Shown here: positions 8,201-15,402 of the stretch, piece by piece | Position numbering within the stretch: the stretch's first letter is position 1 | How the letters are laid out: every line of letters begins with the position of its first letter | From: CAZXWN01 sp964644695 [NCBI: uncultured bacterium] | GTDB taxonomy: Bacteria; UBP4; UBA4092 | Assembly: GCA_964644695.1 (NCBI GenBank) | Contig: CAZXWN010000002.1 | Span: 105,141 to 169,140, forward strand | Direction: 5' to 3' | DNA: 64,000 bases | Notes under the pieces: generated by a model | Seen by the model: the letters and a program-made list of their open reading frames with translations, nothing else | Told to the model about the DNA's origin: nothing | Database searches by the model: none | Made by a program: the position numbers and the translations under genes

Positions 8201-10271
8201 CTTCAAAAACCGGGTCATATCTTCATGGGAAATATCCTTGCTGGAAATTCTTGGTTCAAGGGCTGGACTTGTGATAGAAAACAGCAGTTTGTACCGTGAT
8301 ACTAGAGATAGAGCTGAGAGTTTATATTTACTTCAGGAATCCTTATCCAGAGAACTGGCTATTCTCGATCAGAACAGCCTTGAACAAGTCATAGCAAAGG
8401 TTGCTACCTCACTGACAGCCGCTGATATGGCCATTCTGGCATTTTTCAACAATGGAGATAAATATCCACATATCAGAGCCTGTCATGGGATGGAACCTAA
8501 AGCTGCCTCATTGATAATTGGTAATCAACTGGTTTTACCTCCTACAACATTAGCTCATTTGCACAATAGGGTTTCAATAAAGTCGGAAAGCTTTGAGCAA
8601 ATCTCCCAATCGTGGGGTGATATAACATGGGCCAACCATGCGATATCTGCCTTAATGATCCCCTTGGTTTATGAGGGTAAATTGATGGGAGTGTTGGGGA
8701 CATTCCGGTCTCAGTCAAAATTCCGTTCTATCGAATTGCAAACACTTGAATTGTTTACTCAACAAGCCTGTATGAATCTGCATAATGCAAGACTATTCGA
8801 AATGATTCGGAATGCGGAAGAAAATTACAGAACCCTTTTTGAGCAATCAAATGACTCGATGTTCTTATTAGATTTGTCCAGGCAATTTACCTTTGTAAAT
8901 GCTGCTACAGAAGAGTTAACGGGATACTCTGCATCCGAATTGAGCCGGAAGCGGTTGGATGATTTAATTCTTCCATTAATGGACAACAATGAAGTTCCTT
9001 CTGAAGCAGACCCGTCTCACCTCCTGGATTTACTTTTATATCCTGCGCCCCAGGAATACGCCTTTGCCAGAAAAGACGGGAAGAAAATCCATGTCGAAAT
9101 AAGTTCACGTCTCATTCGAAAAGATAGCCAAGTCCAAGGTATTCAATGTATAGCTCGAGACATTTCTGATCGGAAACGAAAAGAGCATCAAATTATACAA
9201 ATTTTGAACATGACTCGGAATTCTAAGCTCTCTCAACCAGATGCGGGGATTTATCAAAACAGTCTTGGCTACATTGAGCAAATTATTTCTCCCAAACCCT
9301 GGTCATTTATTCAGTTATGGCTTCAGTCTCCTGACCATGATTCGCTGGTTCTCCATTCATCCATCAGTTCAACCCTTCATCCCCCCTCTTTAGAAAGCCA
9401 GGAGGCTGTAAAGAAAATTGCCGGTGAGGTTGTTCGGACGGGGCGCTCGCGACTTATAAATCGTATATTTTCTCTGGATGAGAATCCCGGAGTACTGACG
9501 GATTGTTTATGCGTTCCTTTAACAACGGGTGAACAGAACCAAACGGGCTCTGATACGGATAAAAAGATACTTGGGGTCCTGTTGGTTGCAGACAATCAGA
9601 ATGCTTCCGCTGAATTTTATGATGAACAGGATCTTCAGGTTTTCGAATTGGCCGGGACTCATGTTGCGATGGCCATTGAACGCTCACGTCTTTATGAACA
9701 GATGCGAAGCCAGTATCTTCAGGTTATTAAATCGTTGGCAAAGGTTGTAGATTTGAGGGACTCTGATACTTTAGACCATTCAAATAAGACATCAGAATAT
9801 GCTTCACGATTAGCCCATAAAATGGAGCTTTCGGCCGAAGATATTGAGAAGATAGAAATTGCCGCACTTTTACATGATATTGGTAAAATCGGTATTCCAG
9901 ACGCCATATTGAGAAAACCCGACCGGCTAACGGATATCGAGTACGAAATCATAAAACGTCACCCGGAACTCGGTGCTGAGATACTGAAACCTTTGCAGCA
10001 TATGGAGGAAATATCTTCCATGGTTCTCCATCATCAGGAGCATTATGATGGGACTGGATATCCTGCAGGATTAAAAGGTGAGGGGATTTCTGTGGGTAGC
10101 AGGATATTGGCTATCGTGGATGCCTATCATGCGATGACTTCCGATCGCACCTATCGCAGAGCAATGCCCCGAGAAAAAGCTTTGGCTGAATTGAGATCCC
10201 ACGCCGGCCGATATTTTGACCCGGAGATAGTGGAACATTTCCTTGCCATTGTTGCGCATGATCCTGATTGA
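5244..10271 (+). CDS. Multi-GAF, PAS and HD-GYP domain sensor, predicted c-di-GMP phosphodiesterase
   Basis: A very large (1675 aa) cytoplasmic sensor without membrane segments. About seven or eight consecutive GAF-like domains fill residues 1-1180, for example around 180-345, 350-520, 545-690, 700-850, 860-1000 and 1015-1170. A PAS domain follows at about 1190-1310 (ENYRTLFEQSNDSMFLLDLS), then one more GAF at 1330-1485 and a C-terminal HD-GYP domain from about 1490. Catalytic residues are intact: H1544-D1545 in HDIGKIGIPD, H1596-H1597, and D1602 to P1607 in DGTGYP. HD-GYP proteins usually hydrolyse c-di-GMP; the GAF and PAS domains probably sense ligands or redox state and gate this. The in-frame codon before ATG 5244 is a stop, so this is the earliest start, although no Shine-Dalgarno is evident. 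It is a single-gene unit ending at a terminator at 10283. Confidence 0.92.
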   Translation: MAKQEIDKATIKDGLSNSHSLIPEELLVSLCQDLLPWIAFDVIGLYSPISGHRKIKGWLYIPELSHDTSGRFLPLQHNLGLHIKTVLEQSQSYQCPDIPLPAELPRNGQYQLEAALYAEGMLSMEVLPLYNDNHLSGALIIGRRKKGPLPKESISLLSHRISQLGRLLPWVTRNEQKPVHHEALIPLSDVTNLFCSGESSEEALRNVIHKIRLQLDFDAVVLNLIQPDGMSYRSLVQSGHTEEFVRSMKHLQMAFSPVVLEKLENSNQAVIVGDLLVTGKVNTYILDLIGFKSGIAVPVKVNDELCGVLICYHNTYPHHYPEDVLSQLTELISVLSMGLQIYLKDMKSRSLESYNRAMERILRGCTEYTSSADRYTTFVEAILDNLGSKYGMLIQWINDQSLFVSQLDRGMNESMRLMAMSPRFIHHSHSLVRHFQDTNQPVLLKKKEDTKWIQEVWFDIAEVDMVCLIPLYQNHQFWGLFHVGFSEDDVNDLFFNDIVKQAESLCGAGTLLLDPKTTSNTCQSQPGDISFDSLPDTHTLQDFFKYFYQHIHSLISSDVFYGVTPVNNTDKLQQHYGIKDSVELPDCVITPSSEGALLSVIKTHQMVYVSHTQSLSESVFRSGEAHEEMVEHLYVPLVAGDSLMAIVVMESRTPDAFTSGQIDLLKCFTDMAAQALCHASEHTRLELASHRLSLITRISSVIAVDVEVESYLNHVLSLVRDSFNVDACIVRELDGDSLKLLAWDGVDSNRLIPSLPVDKGCAGEIILHNRSLAISDAQSHPLTRDSWNNPSFGYPFRSYVGVPMVLRGQIYGIMAIYTSEKIRHFNLDDIQFLQSIANYSALTIENTRLFREKERFTQKLEALVAITEASLKNSALDSQLSEVLGRMKAVTHADAASLLLFNSDKKTLEIKSTIGYPDVVSNIEFNTDASLAGKVFKNNAVIAVESTEADPTFVPTPLPGIPDIKSTLGVPLRGRSGVIGVVHLDFFKNRVISSWEISLLEILGSRAGLVIENSSLYRDTRDRAESLYLLQESLSRELAILDQNSLEQVIAKVATSLTAADMAILAFFNNGDKYPHIRACHGMEPKAASLIIGNQLVLPPTTLAHLHNRVSIKSESFEQISQSWGDITWANHAISALMIPLVYEGKLMGVLGTFRSQSKFRSIELQTLELFTQQACMNLHNARLFEMIRNAEENYRTLFEQSNDSMFLLDLSRQFTFVNAATEELTGYSASELSRKRLDDLILPLMDNNEVPSEADPSHLLDLLLYPAPQEYAFARKDGKKIHVEISSRLIRKDSQVQGIQCIARDISDRKRKEHQIIQILNMTRNSKLSQPDAGIYQNSLGYIEQIISPKPWSFIQLWLQSPDHDSLVLHSSISSTLHPPSLESQEAVKKIAGEVVRTGRSRLINRIFSLDENPGVLTDCLCVPLTTGEQNQTGSDTDKKILGVLLVADNQNASAEFYDEQDLQVFELAGTHVAMAIERSRLYEQMRSQYLQVIKSLAKVVDLRDSDTLDHSNKTSEYASRLAHKMELSAEDIEKIEIAALLHDIGKIGIPDAILRKPDRLTDIEYEIIKRHPELGAEILKPLQHMEEISSMVLHHQEHYDGTGYPAGLKGEGISVGSRILAIVDAYHAMTSDRTYRRAMPREKALAELRSHAGRYFDPEIVEHFLAIVAHDPD

Positions 10272-10282
10272 AAATGAAAAAT

Positions 10283-10322
10283 AAAAAGGCCTGATCTGTT
10301 TTGAACAGGTCAGGCCTTTTTT
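10283..10322. terminator. Bidirectional intrinsic terminator
   Basis: A long stem begins AAAAAGGCCTGA and ends TCAGGCCTTTTTT, with inner pairing CTGTT/AACAG around TTG. A-rich on one side and T-rich on the other, it can end both the HD-GYP gene (plus) and the convergent gene 10341-11309 (minus). Confidence 0.9.
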
Positions 10323-10340
10323 GTTGTTTATTCAAATAAT

Positions 10341-11309
10341 CTATTCAGCATTCTTAAACATACTGGTCGTTTCATAAATACCATCTTTGTCTTTATCCCA
10401 GTAAATTGCAACAGATCCATCTCTTCCCTGAATGATAACTTTTCCATCAGAGGGGATTGAAAAGCCACGCATTCCAGAAATCATTAACTGCTGACTTGTG
10501 CCCCAGATACAATCTCTATCTTTGTCATAAAAAACAGTTAAATCACCTTCGCCATTACTTAAGAAGATCCTTTGATCTCCAGTAATTGTGATTTGACTGG
10601 CTTTGTTGAATGGAAACTTGTACCGCCGTTCATGTACTCCATCACCATCAAGGTCTGCTGCTGCCGTCAGGACATTATCCACTCGATAGAGAATTTGTCC
10701 CATGTTGTTCAAGGTATACCAATCTACCTTGGAGGAAGCAAGGACATCAATTGTTTCAAAGGTGCCATCACTGTCTTTATCTGTCAATAAAGCCAGTTTT
10801 CCGTCTGTGTAACGGAACAACATCCTCTCATCTGAAAGGATATTGACATCCTGGACGCCACTATTTGCCAGATTATGATAAACATCATAACTGCCATTTC
10901 CATCTGAATCTGAGAAAATAGTGACTTTGCCTGATTTGTCTCGTATCAGAATACGGCCCTTGCCCGTTAGATTAATTGATTTGATAGGCCCATTGATGAG
11001 TGTATTTACCATATCATAATGACCATCGTTATCCGTATCTACATGAACAGAAATGGTCTCTTTTGTTCGGAGTATTAATCTTCCTGCAGAGGGCATGATT
11101 ACTTGAATGATTCCACTTTGGGCAACTACTTGTACGACATCAACGGTGCCATCATTGTCTTTATCCGTATAAACCGTTACCCGACCATTTTCGTCCTGAG
11201 TAAGGATGCGACCCTCTGGGGTAAAAGATAATCCAGCCCATGAACCTGCTATCAGGAACAGACCGAATAGTGTCGTCAGTATGTAAGTTTTGTTTAAATG
11301 CATATTCAC
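10341..11309 (-). CDS. Secreted protein with seven Asp-rich DxDxDG loops (propeller-like)
   Basis: The 322-residue product has an N-terminal signal peptide (YILTTLFGLFLIAGSWA). It then has seven units of about 38-42 residues, each carrying an Asp-rich loop: DKDNDGTVD, DTDNDGHYD, DSDGNGSYD, DKDSDGTFE, DLDGDGVHE, DKDRDCIWG and DKDKDGIYE. Such loops resemble calcium-binding loops of FG-GAP, thrombospondin type 3 and dockerin repeats. Between them are short beta-strand patterns (GRILIRDKSGKVTIFSD), which suggests a beta-propeller with one calcium loop per blade. The sixth loop is degenerate (Cys replaces the usual Gly). The function is unknown; an extracellular or periplasmic calcium-stabilised binding role is inferred. 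GTG 11309 has AAGG upstream; ATG 11303 is an alternative start. Confidence 0.75.
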   Translation of the reverse strand: MNMHLNKTYILTTLFGLFLIAGSWAGLSFTPEGRILTQDENGRVTVYTDKDNDGTVDVVQVVAQSGIIQVIMPSAGRLILRTKETISVHVDTDNDGHYDMVNTLINGPIKSINLTGKGRILIRDKSGKVTIFSDSDGNGSYDVYHNLANSGVQDVNILSDERMLFRYTDGKLALLTDKDSDGTFETIDVLASSKVDWYTLNNMGQILYRVDNVLTAAADLDGDGVHERRYKFPFNKASQITITGDQRIFLSNGEGDLTVFYDKDRDCIWGTSQQLMISGMRGFSIPSDGKVIIQGRDGSVAIYWDKDKDGIYETTSMFKNAE

Positions 11310-11444
11310 GATATCTTTACCTTAAAGGATAATGTCAATAGTATGTCAAAAAAGCCTGTTTGTGTATATATACTTTGTTCTGGTAAAGATTGTTGACTTC
11401 TCTCCTAGTAAAAGTTGTTTTTTCCTATGGATTGCCTATGTTAA

Positions 11445-11450
11445 TATAAG
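11445..11450 (+). promoter_or_regulatory. Possible -10 box directly before gene 11456
   Basis: TATAAG lies only 5 nt before ATG 11456 and there is no Shine-Dalgarno sequence. If used, the message would be leaderless or nearly so. No strong -35 is visible. Confidence 0.25.
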
Positions 11451-11455
11451 ATTCC

Positions 11456-12424
11456 ATGAAAACAAAACTTAAATATACCCTCATAGCCTCACTGGTTCTG
11501 CTCGGAACCCTTCTTTTTATCACATTAATTTGGTGGAATGGTTATGTCCCACCCCTGGACCCAGGTAAGATGGTGACTGGAACCATTGTTTTAAAAGCTG
11601 ATATTCCCAGCCAATCAGGGTCCCCCCTTCGTGGCGTATTGATTGGAGCCACAGAAGAAACAGCTCTTAAATCGGTTTCAGGTTTCAAAAAGACTCTTGC
11701 TCGCTGGGCTCTAAAACTGGCCTTTCCTCGAAAAATCAATGCATACGGTGTGAAATTAGAAGGCGAAACAGCGCCTGTTTATTTGTATAGTGTTGATTTT
11801 GGCAAGGGAATAAAAATCGTTAGAATGGTTCAAGACAGGATTCCTGGAAAAATCTTCAAAGGGGCTCCAAGTCAGGATGAAACAGTCAACGGATATCCAT
11901 TCATTTCACGACAAACACCCATACCCGAACCTGGATTTAAAGGAATTAATGCCTGTGCCTGGGTGGGTTCAGGGTTGTTGTTATGCACCGATGCCGGATA
12001 TCTTCGTCGTGCCATCGAGGGTTATGATTCTGAAGCAATCATTCCTCCTCCGTCTGGGAAAATAATGACGATAAGTATCGATAATTCAAGTGGTTATCTG
12101 ACGGAATTGATTCGTTATTATGAACAAAAAATGGAATACGAGATATTCTCGACTGCGGATAGAGTGAAGAGTGTTGATATTGAACTCAGTCCTGTTAATT
12201 CCGATACGATGAAAGCCTTTGCCCGATTTAATACGGGTGAGGCGATTACTGCAGATGATTTATTAGTGAATGATGTTGACTTTTTTTATGGGGTAGCGCG
12301 TCGCGGTTTAAGACCACAGGGGATAGAACTGAATGGGACTGTTACCTCTGAGGGTTCAGCAGTTGTTTTGCAGGGAGATTTAACAGGATTTCGTCAGGCG
12401 CTGAGTAAGATTGAATCGCTATAA
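11456..12424 (+). CDS. Membrane-anchored protein of unknown function, DUF3352-like
   Basis: A 322-residue protein with one N-terminal membrane segment (residues 8-28, LIASLVLLGTLLFITLIWW) and a soluble extracytoplasmic part. The core has alternating strands and a passage GSGLLLCTDAGYLRRAIEGY near residues 172-191. It parallels GASIVIGTDLNALKKTID in the next gene, so the two appear to be distant paralogues. Both resemble the DUF3352-type proteins that score hydrophobic strand, TD, then an amphipathic helix. No catalytic motif is visible. It forms a two-gene unit with 12444-13385, 19 bp apart, which ends at a terminator at 13409. Function unknown. Confidence 0.6.
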   Translation: MKTKLKYTLIASLVLLGTLLFITLIWWNGYVPPLDPGKMVTGTIVLKADIPSQSGSPLRGVLIGATEETALKSVSGFKKTLARWALKLAFPRKINAYGVKLEGETAPVYLYSVDFGKGIKIVRMVQDRIPGKIFKGAPSQDETVNGYPFISRQTPIPEPGFKGINACAWVGSGLLLCTDAGYLRRAIEGYDSEAIIPPPSGKIMTISIDNSSGYLTELIRYYEQKMEYEIFSTADRVKSVDIELSPVNSDTMKAFARFNTGEAITADDLLVNDVDFFYGVARRGLRPQGIELNGTVTSEGSAVVLQGDLTGFRQALSKIESL

Positions 12425-12443
12425 GAGGAGGTCATTTTTTATA

Positions 12444-13385
12444 ATGACTCGGATAAAAATGTGGGTTTCTTCTATCACCTTATTGTTACTGATGGGGGTT
12501 AGTTACGGCGGTAGTAGTGTAAATATAAGCCGGGATGCCTTAGGCTTTGCGGAAGTGAATATTGATCAATTCGACCCGGGTATTCGCTGGATGTATAATG
12601 CCTGGCAGAATGCAAAACGAAAAAATTCTCTAAAAACCATTGCAGGTCAATATGGTACTCATGAGGCTATCGTTGGCATATATCCTTCCTCAGGAGTGAT
12701 GGAGTTCCCATATGTCATTGTTTCCCGCATTCAACCTGGCGTTCATCCCTCAAATTTAGAGAAGATTATGGCCACTGATATTAAAGGCCGATATTCACCT
12801 CAGACCTACAACAATATATCCATGAGTGTAGGCAGTAAACCTGATGGTCGGAAATTTGCTTTTTACCAAAACGGTGCGTCGATCGTTATAGGAACTGATT
12901 TGAATGCCCTGAAAAAGACAATTGATGTGAGCAATGGAAGTATTGCATCAATCAAATCTGATCCGGATTGGGCAGACTTAACTAATCGGCTATCGGGTAA
13001 TCGTGATATGGAGTTTTTCTTCACAAATAATAGTGGGCAATTTGCCAGTGCCTTGTCCAGGCAAGAACGGAAATGGAAGATGAGCCTGCTGTTGTCCTCT
13101 CGGAGTATTCAGGCTATCTCGGGGGGGATGAACTTTGTGGATGGGGACCGTATGACTGGGGTGCTTGTATTTAAAGCAAAAAGTCCAGCAGCTATCCGCG
13201 ATATTCAGGATGATGCTAATTTCCTGGGAGAAGCTATTCGGCGGAAATTCTCAAAACAGAAAATTACCTACAAACGACAGGTTACGGTTCAGGGGAATTA
13301 TGTGACGTTGTCATATGAAATGTCTGGAATGAAACCCTTGTTTAATGAACTGTTCAGAGACGGAATGTCTTCCCTTTTACGATAA
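12444..13385 (+). CDS. Secreted protein of unknown function, paralogue of its upstream neighbour
   Basis: The start was set at ATG 12444 because AAGAGGAGGT lies at 12423-12432, 11 nt before it. An earlier in-frame start at 12411 would add 11 residues and overlap the gene before. The resulting 313-residue protein has a signal peptide (MWVSSITLLLLMGVSYGGSS). The body contains GASIVIGTDLNALKKTID, the same strand-TD-helix pattern as in the upstream gene. No enzyme motif is seen. The pair is probably co-expressed from one promoter and exported. The role is unknown; the parallel architecture suggests that they work together at the cell envelope. Confidence 0.65.
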   Translation: MTRIKMWVSSITLLLLMGVSYGGSSVNISRDALGFAEVNIDQFDPGIRWMYNAWQNAKRKNSLKTIAGQYGTHEAIVGIYPSSGVMEFPYVIVSRIQPGVHPSNLEKIMATDIKGRYSPQTYNNISMSVGSKPDGRKFAFYQNGASIVIGTDLNALKKTIDVSNGSIASIKSDPDWADLTNRLSGNRDMEFFFTNNSGQFASALSRQERKWKMSLLLSSRSIQAISGGMNFVDGDRMTGVLVFKAKSPAAIRDIQDDANFLGEAIRRKFSKQKITYKRQVTVQGNYVTLSYEMSGMKPLFNELFRDGMSSLLR

Positions 13386-13408
13386 ACTCTTTTAACAGAT
13401 ATAAATCC

Positions 13409-13446
13409 ATCCCAGAGTATGTGTGGTCACTCTGGGATGTTTTTTA
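13409..13446 (+). terminator. Intrinsic terminator after gene 12444-13385
   Basis: Perfect 11-bp stem CATCCCAGAGT / ACTCTGGGATG (13409-13419 and 13430-13440) with a 10-nt loop, followed by six T. Confidence 0.92.
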
Positions 13447-13521
13447 TTTAGGTAAATACTCGCGACTGGAAATTAAGAGATTCTTATCATTATTTCTTCT
13501 GAATTTTGTTTATGGACTAAA

Positions 13522-13566
13522 CGAATTATTCACGGAGCAACTCGGACCAGGTCCGTGGATGGTTCG
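13522..13566. repeat. 45-bp intergenic palindrome, copy 2
   Basis: Same layout as the copy at 2813: arms of 15 bp around a 15-nt loop. Left arm CGAATTATTCACGGA pairs with the right arm with three T-G wobbles and no true mismatch if folded as RNA. It sits between the terminator at 13409 and the gene at 13656. Confidence 0.75.
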
Positions 13567-13655
13567 TGTATAAATTTTTATTGACTATGAGTATTTATTT
13601 CATTAATATAAGCCAAGAATTAAAATAACAAAATTTCAAAAGCGAGGGTAAAAGA

Positions 13656-14246
13656 ATGGCAAAGCGCGTCTATTTGTATTTCCTGTGTTCTGTTTTGTTT
13701 GTGTCAATCCTGAGTGTTGGATTTGCTCAGAAGTCGAAAGATGAAGGGGTTGTTACGGATAAGAAAGTCAAAGAGGAAAAGCCTTTCCATGAACAAAAGG
13801 GTCCCGAAGATAAGCCCTTCTTGAAAGAAGATCGAAAAGGTGAGAAAGATAGATATCAGATAGTCTCCAACCTTATTGTTAGAAGTGGCAGCAGGAACAC
13901 CGTTGTTGCTAATGATATGGGTCAAAATGACAGGTTAATTTTGTCCAGTATTAAGGTGATGCCTCTTTTGAAGAATAAACGGGATTTTAAGAATAAAGAC
14001 AAATATCAGATTGAAACTAAATGGAAACTTGTAAATAAGAGAACCGGTGATACTAAGCAAATGCCGGTGATTATTGCCTTGGAAGGTGAGAAGGCGGAAG
14101 TTTCGTCCGACTCTAATCACGAACGTTTTACTTTGGAAGTCAAGGCAGATGTATTAAAACAGAATAAAGACAATCGAAATATCCCTGTCCGGCTGCATGT
14201 GAAGGCGGAACGAGATTTGAAGCTGGAGCCTTTTAAAAAGAAATAA
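13656..14246 (+). CDS. Small lysine-rich secreted protein, function unknown
   Basis: A 196-residue product with a signal peptide (YLYFLCSVLFVSILSVGFAQ, cleavage likely after residue 24-25). A highly charged Lys/Glu/Asp linker follows at residues 26-68, then a beta-rich domain of about 125 residues (YQIVSNLIVRSG, RLILSSIKVMPLL). The C-terminal domain looks like an immunoglobulin-like or transthyretin-like sandwich, but this rests on strand pattern only. No catalytic residues stand out. A purine-rich AGCGAGG precedes the ATG. It is a single gene closed by the terminator at 14264. Function unknown. Confidence 0.6.
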   Translation: MAKRVYLYFLCSVLFVSILSVGFAQKSKDEGVVTDKKVKEEKPFHEQKGPEDKPFLKEDRKGEKDRYQIVSNLIVRSGSRNTVVANDMGQNDRLILSSIKVMPLLKNKRDFKNKDKYQIETKWKLVNKRTGDTKQMPVIIALEGEKAEVSSDSNHERFTLEVKADVLKQNKDNRNIPVRLHVKAERDLKLEPFKKK

Positions 14247-14263
14247 ACTATATGAAAACAAAA

Positions 14264-14298
14264 AACCTGTCGGATAGTTTGTCCGACAGGTTTTTTGT
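14264..14298. terminator. Bidirectional intrinsic terminator
   Basis: Stem AACCTGTCGGA / TCCGACAGGTT (14264-14274 and 14282-14292), A-run before and T-run after. It lies between convergent genes 13656-14246 and 14310-14810. Confidence 0.92.
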
Positions 14299-14309
14299 TT
14301 TGTTGTTAA

Positions 14310-14810
14310 TCAGGGTTTAGGTACTGTTTCCGGGACCTTTTTATCCATGCCTTTAATTGTGTAAGGTAATCTTTTTCCGTTGCCTGAAAGGTCAATTTCC
14401 TCCAGTTGGTAATAATACTGGATAAATTTAAAAACTCCTTCATCAACAAATCGGTATTCGTGGGGATCACTGGTGGTTCCATGCCCAGGGACCGGGGATG
14501 GAGTTATCTTCGTCCAAGGACCTGTTGGAGATGTACTGCGGTATAAGTCAAAACCGTAGTTGTCCTGTTCAGACTCAGTCTTCCATTTTAATGTGATTTT
14601 CCCTGGAAGGGTCGTATCTCCAGCGAATATCGCAATATTTGTTGTCTCCTGTGATAACGGCGGTGTACCAGATTTCTCAGGGGTTACCGTCTGCGTCGGT
14701 AACGGTTTATTAATCAAAGGTTCTTTTGTCTGAGTTGTTTTACATCCTGTTGTAAAAAACAAACTACTCATTATTACCAGGATAGCCAGACTACGGATAA
14801 TAGGTTTCAT
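14310..14810 (-). CDS. Lipoprotein with a fibronectin type III-like domain
   Basis: The 166-residue precursor has a type II signal peptide with lipobox FTTGC (Cys at residue 23). A Thr/Pro linker follows to about residue 65, then a single FN3-like domain: ITLKWKTESEQDNYGFDLYR, then TSPTGPWTKI and, near the end, YYYQLEEIDLSGN. The FN3 core pattern (W at strand B, Y-x-L-Y-R at strand C, YYY-L at strand F) is well kept. FN3 domains in bacterial envelope proteins mediate protein or glycan contacts; no partner is indicated. It is probably anchored in the outer membrane. It follows the Cys-rich gene (start 15226) on the same strand in reverse order, with its own ATG only 17 bp from that gene's stop, so both may share a transcript. 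Confidence 0.75.
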   Translation of the reverse strand: MKPIIRSLAILVIMSSLFFTTGCKTTQTKEPLINKPLPTQTVTPEKSGTPPLSQETTNIAIFAGDTTLPGKITLKWKTESEQDNYGFDLYRSTSPTGPWTKITPSPVPGHGTTSDPHEYRFVDEGVFKFIQYYYQLEEIDLSGNGKRLPYTIKGMDKKVPETVPKP

Positions 14811-14827
14811 TTAAGTCCCTGTATTTG

Positions 14828-15226
14828 TTATTTTTTCTGCATAGGGCAGGATTTGCTTTTAACTGCTTTTTTCTTTGCAGTCATTTTACAGGGTTTATCA
14901 GAATTACTGCAACACGATTTTTTCTCACAATTTTCTTTTTTGATACAAGTGTTGCATTTTTCACAACCACTACCTTTGACGCACTTGCCATCTTTGCTAC
15001 ATTTTGCTGCATCGGGGCATTTGCATTTTTCTTTACAACCGTCCATTTTAGGGCAAGTCGCACTGGTATCCACAGCTTTTGTGTCAGGTGCAACCATTTT
15101 GCAGACACCACCTTCACAATTCACATTGGAAGGTTTTTCTGTCACGCCTTTATCTGCTGCAATCGAAAAACTCACTGTCAGGCAAAGAACCAATGCCCAC
15201 ATTAAACTTTGAAACGATAGTTTCAC
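14828..15226 (-). CDS. Secreted cysteine- and lysine-rich small protein
   Basis: The start codon is GTG 15226, preceded by an excellent Shine-Dalgarno (AAAGGAGGTG at 15232-15241). The 132-residue precursor has a signal peptide (LMWALVLCLTVSFSIAA), which supports this strand over the open frames opposite it. The mature part of about 108 residues has 16 cysteines, often in C-x2/x3-C spacings (CKEKCKC, CEKCNTC, CEKKSCC), and is strongly basic. The pattern suggests metal binding in the manner of metallothionein-like periplasmic proteins, or a disulphide-rich surface protein. No family was recognised. It is probably exported with the FN3 lipoprotein encoded directly downstream. Confidence 0.7.
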   Translation of the reverse strand: MKLSFQSLMWALVLCLTVSFSIAADKGVTEKPSNVNCEGGVCKMVAPDTKAVDTSATCPKMDGCKEKCKCPDAAKCSKDGKCVKGSGCEKCNTCIKKENCEKKSCCSNSDKPCKMTAKKKAVKSKSCPMQKK

Positions 15227-15402
15227 TATTTACACCTCCTTTGTGGTGATTACTTAGTTCCTAATCTACACTAAATTAGTCAAAAATAAAACTATCGTAT
15301 CATTAAGTTAACCATTATAACTATCCATGCTCCTGGTTTGGATATAACATGAGTTAAAATGGCACATTAAGTATTGTTGAGAAGAACTTGGAGGAATTAT
15401 TA

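Noticed and set aside
14825-15212. Two plus-strand open frames opposite the Cys-rich gene
   Set aside because: The minus-strand gene has a signal peptide and a perfect Shine-Dalgarno; the plus frames are mirror effects of its Lys/Cys codons.
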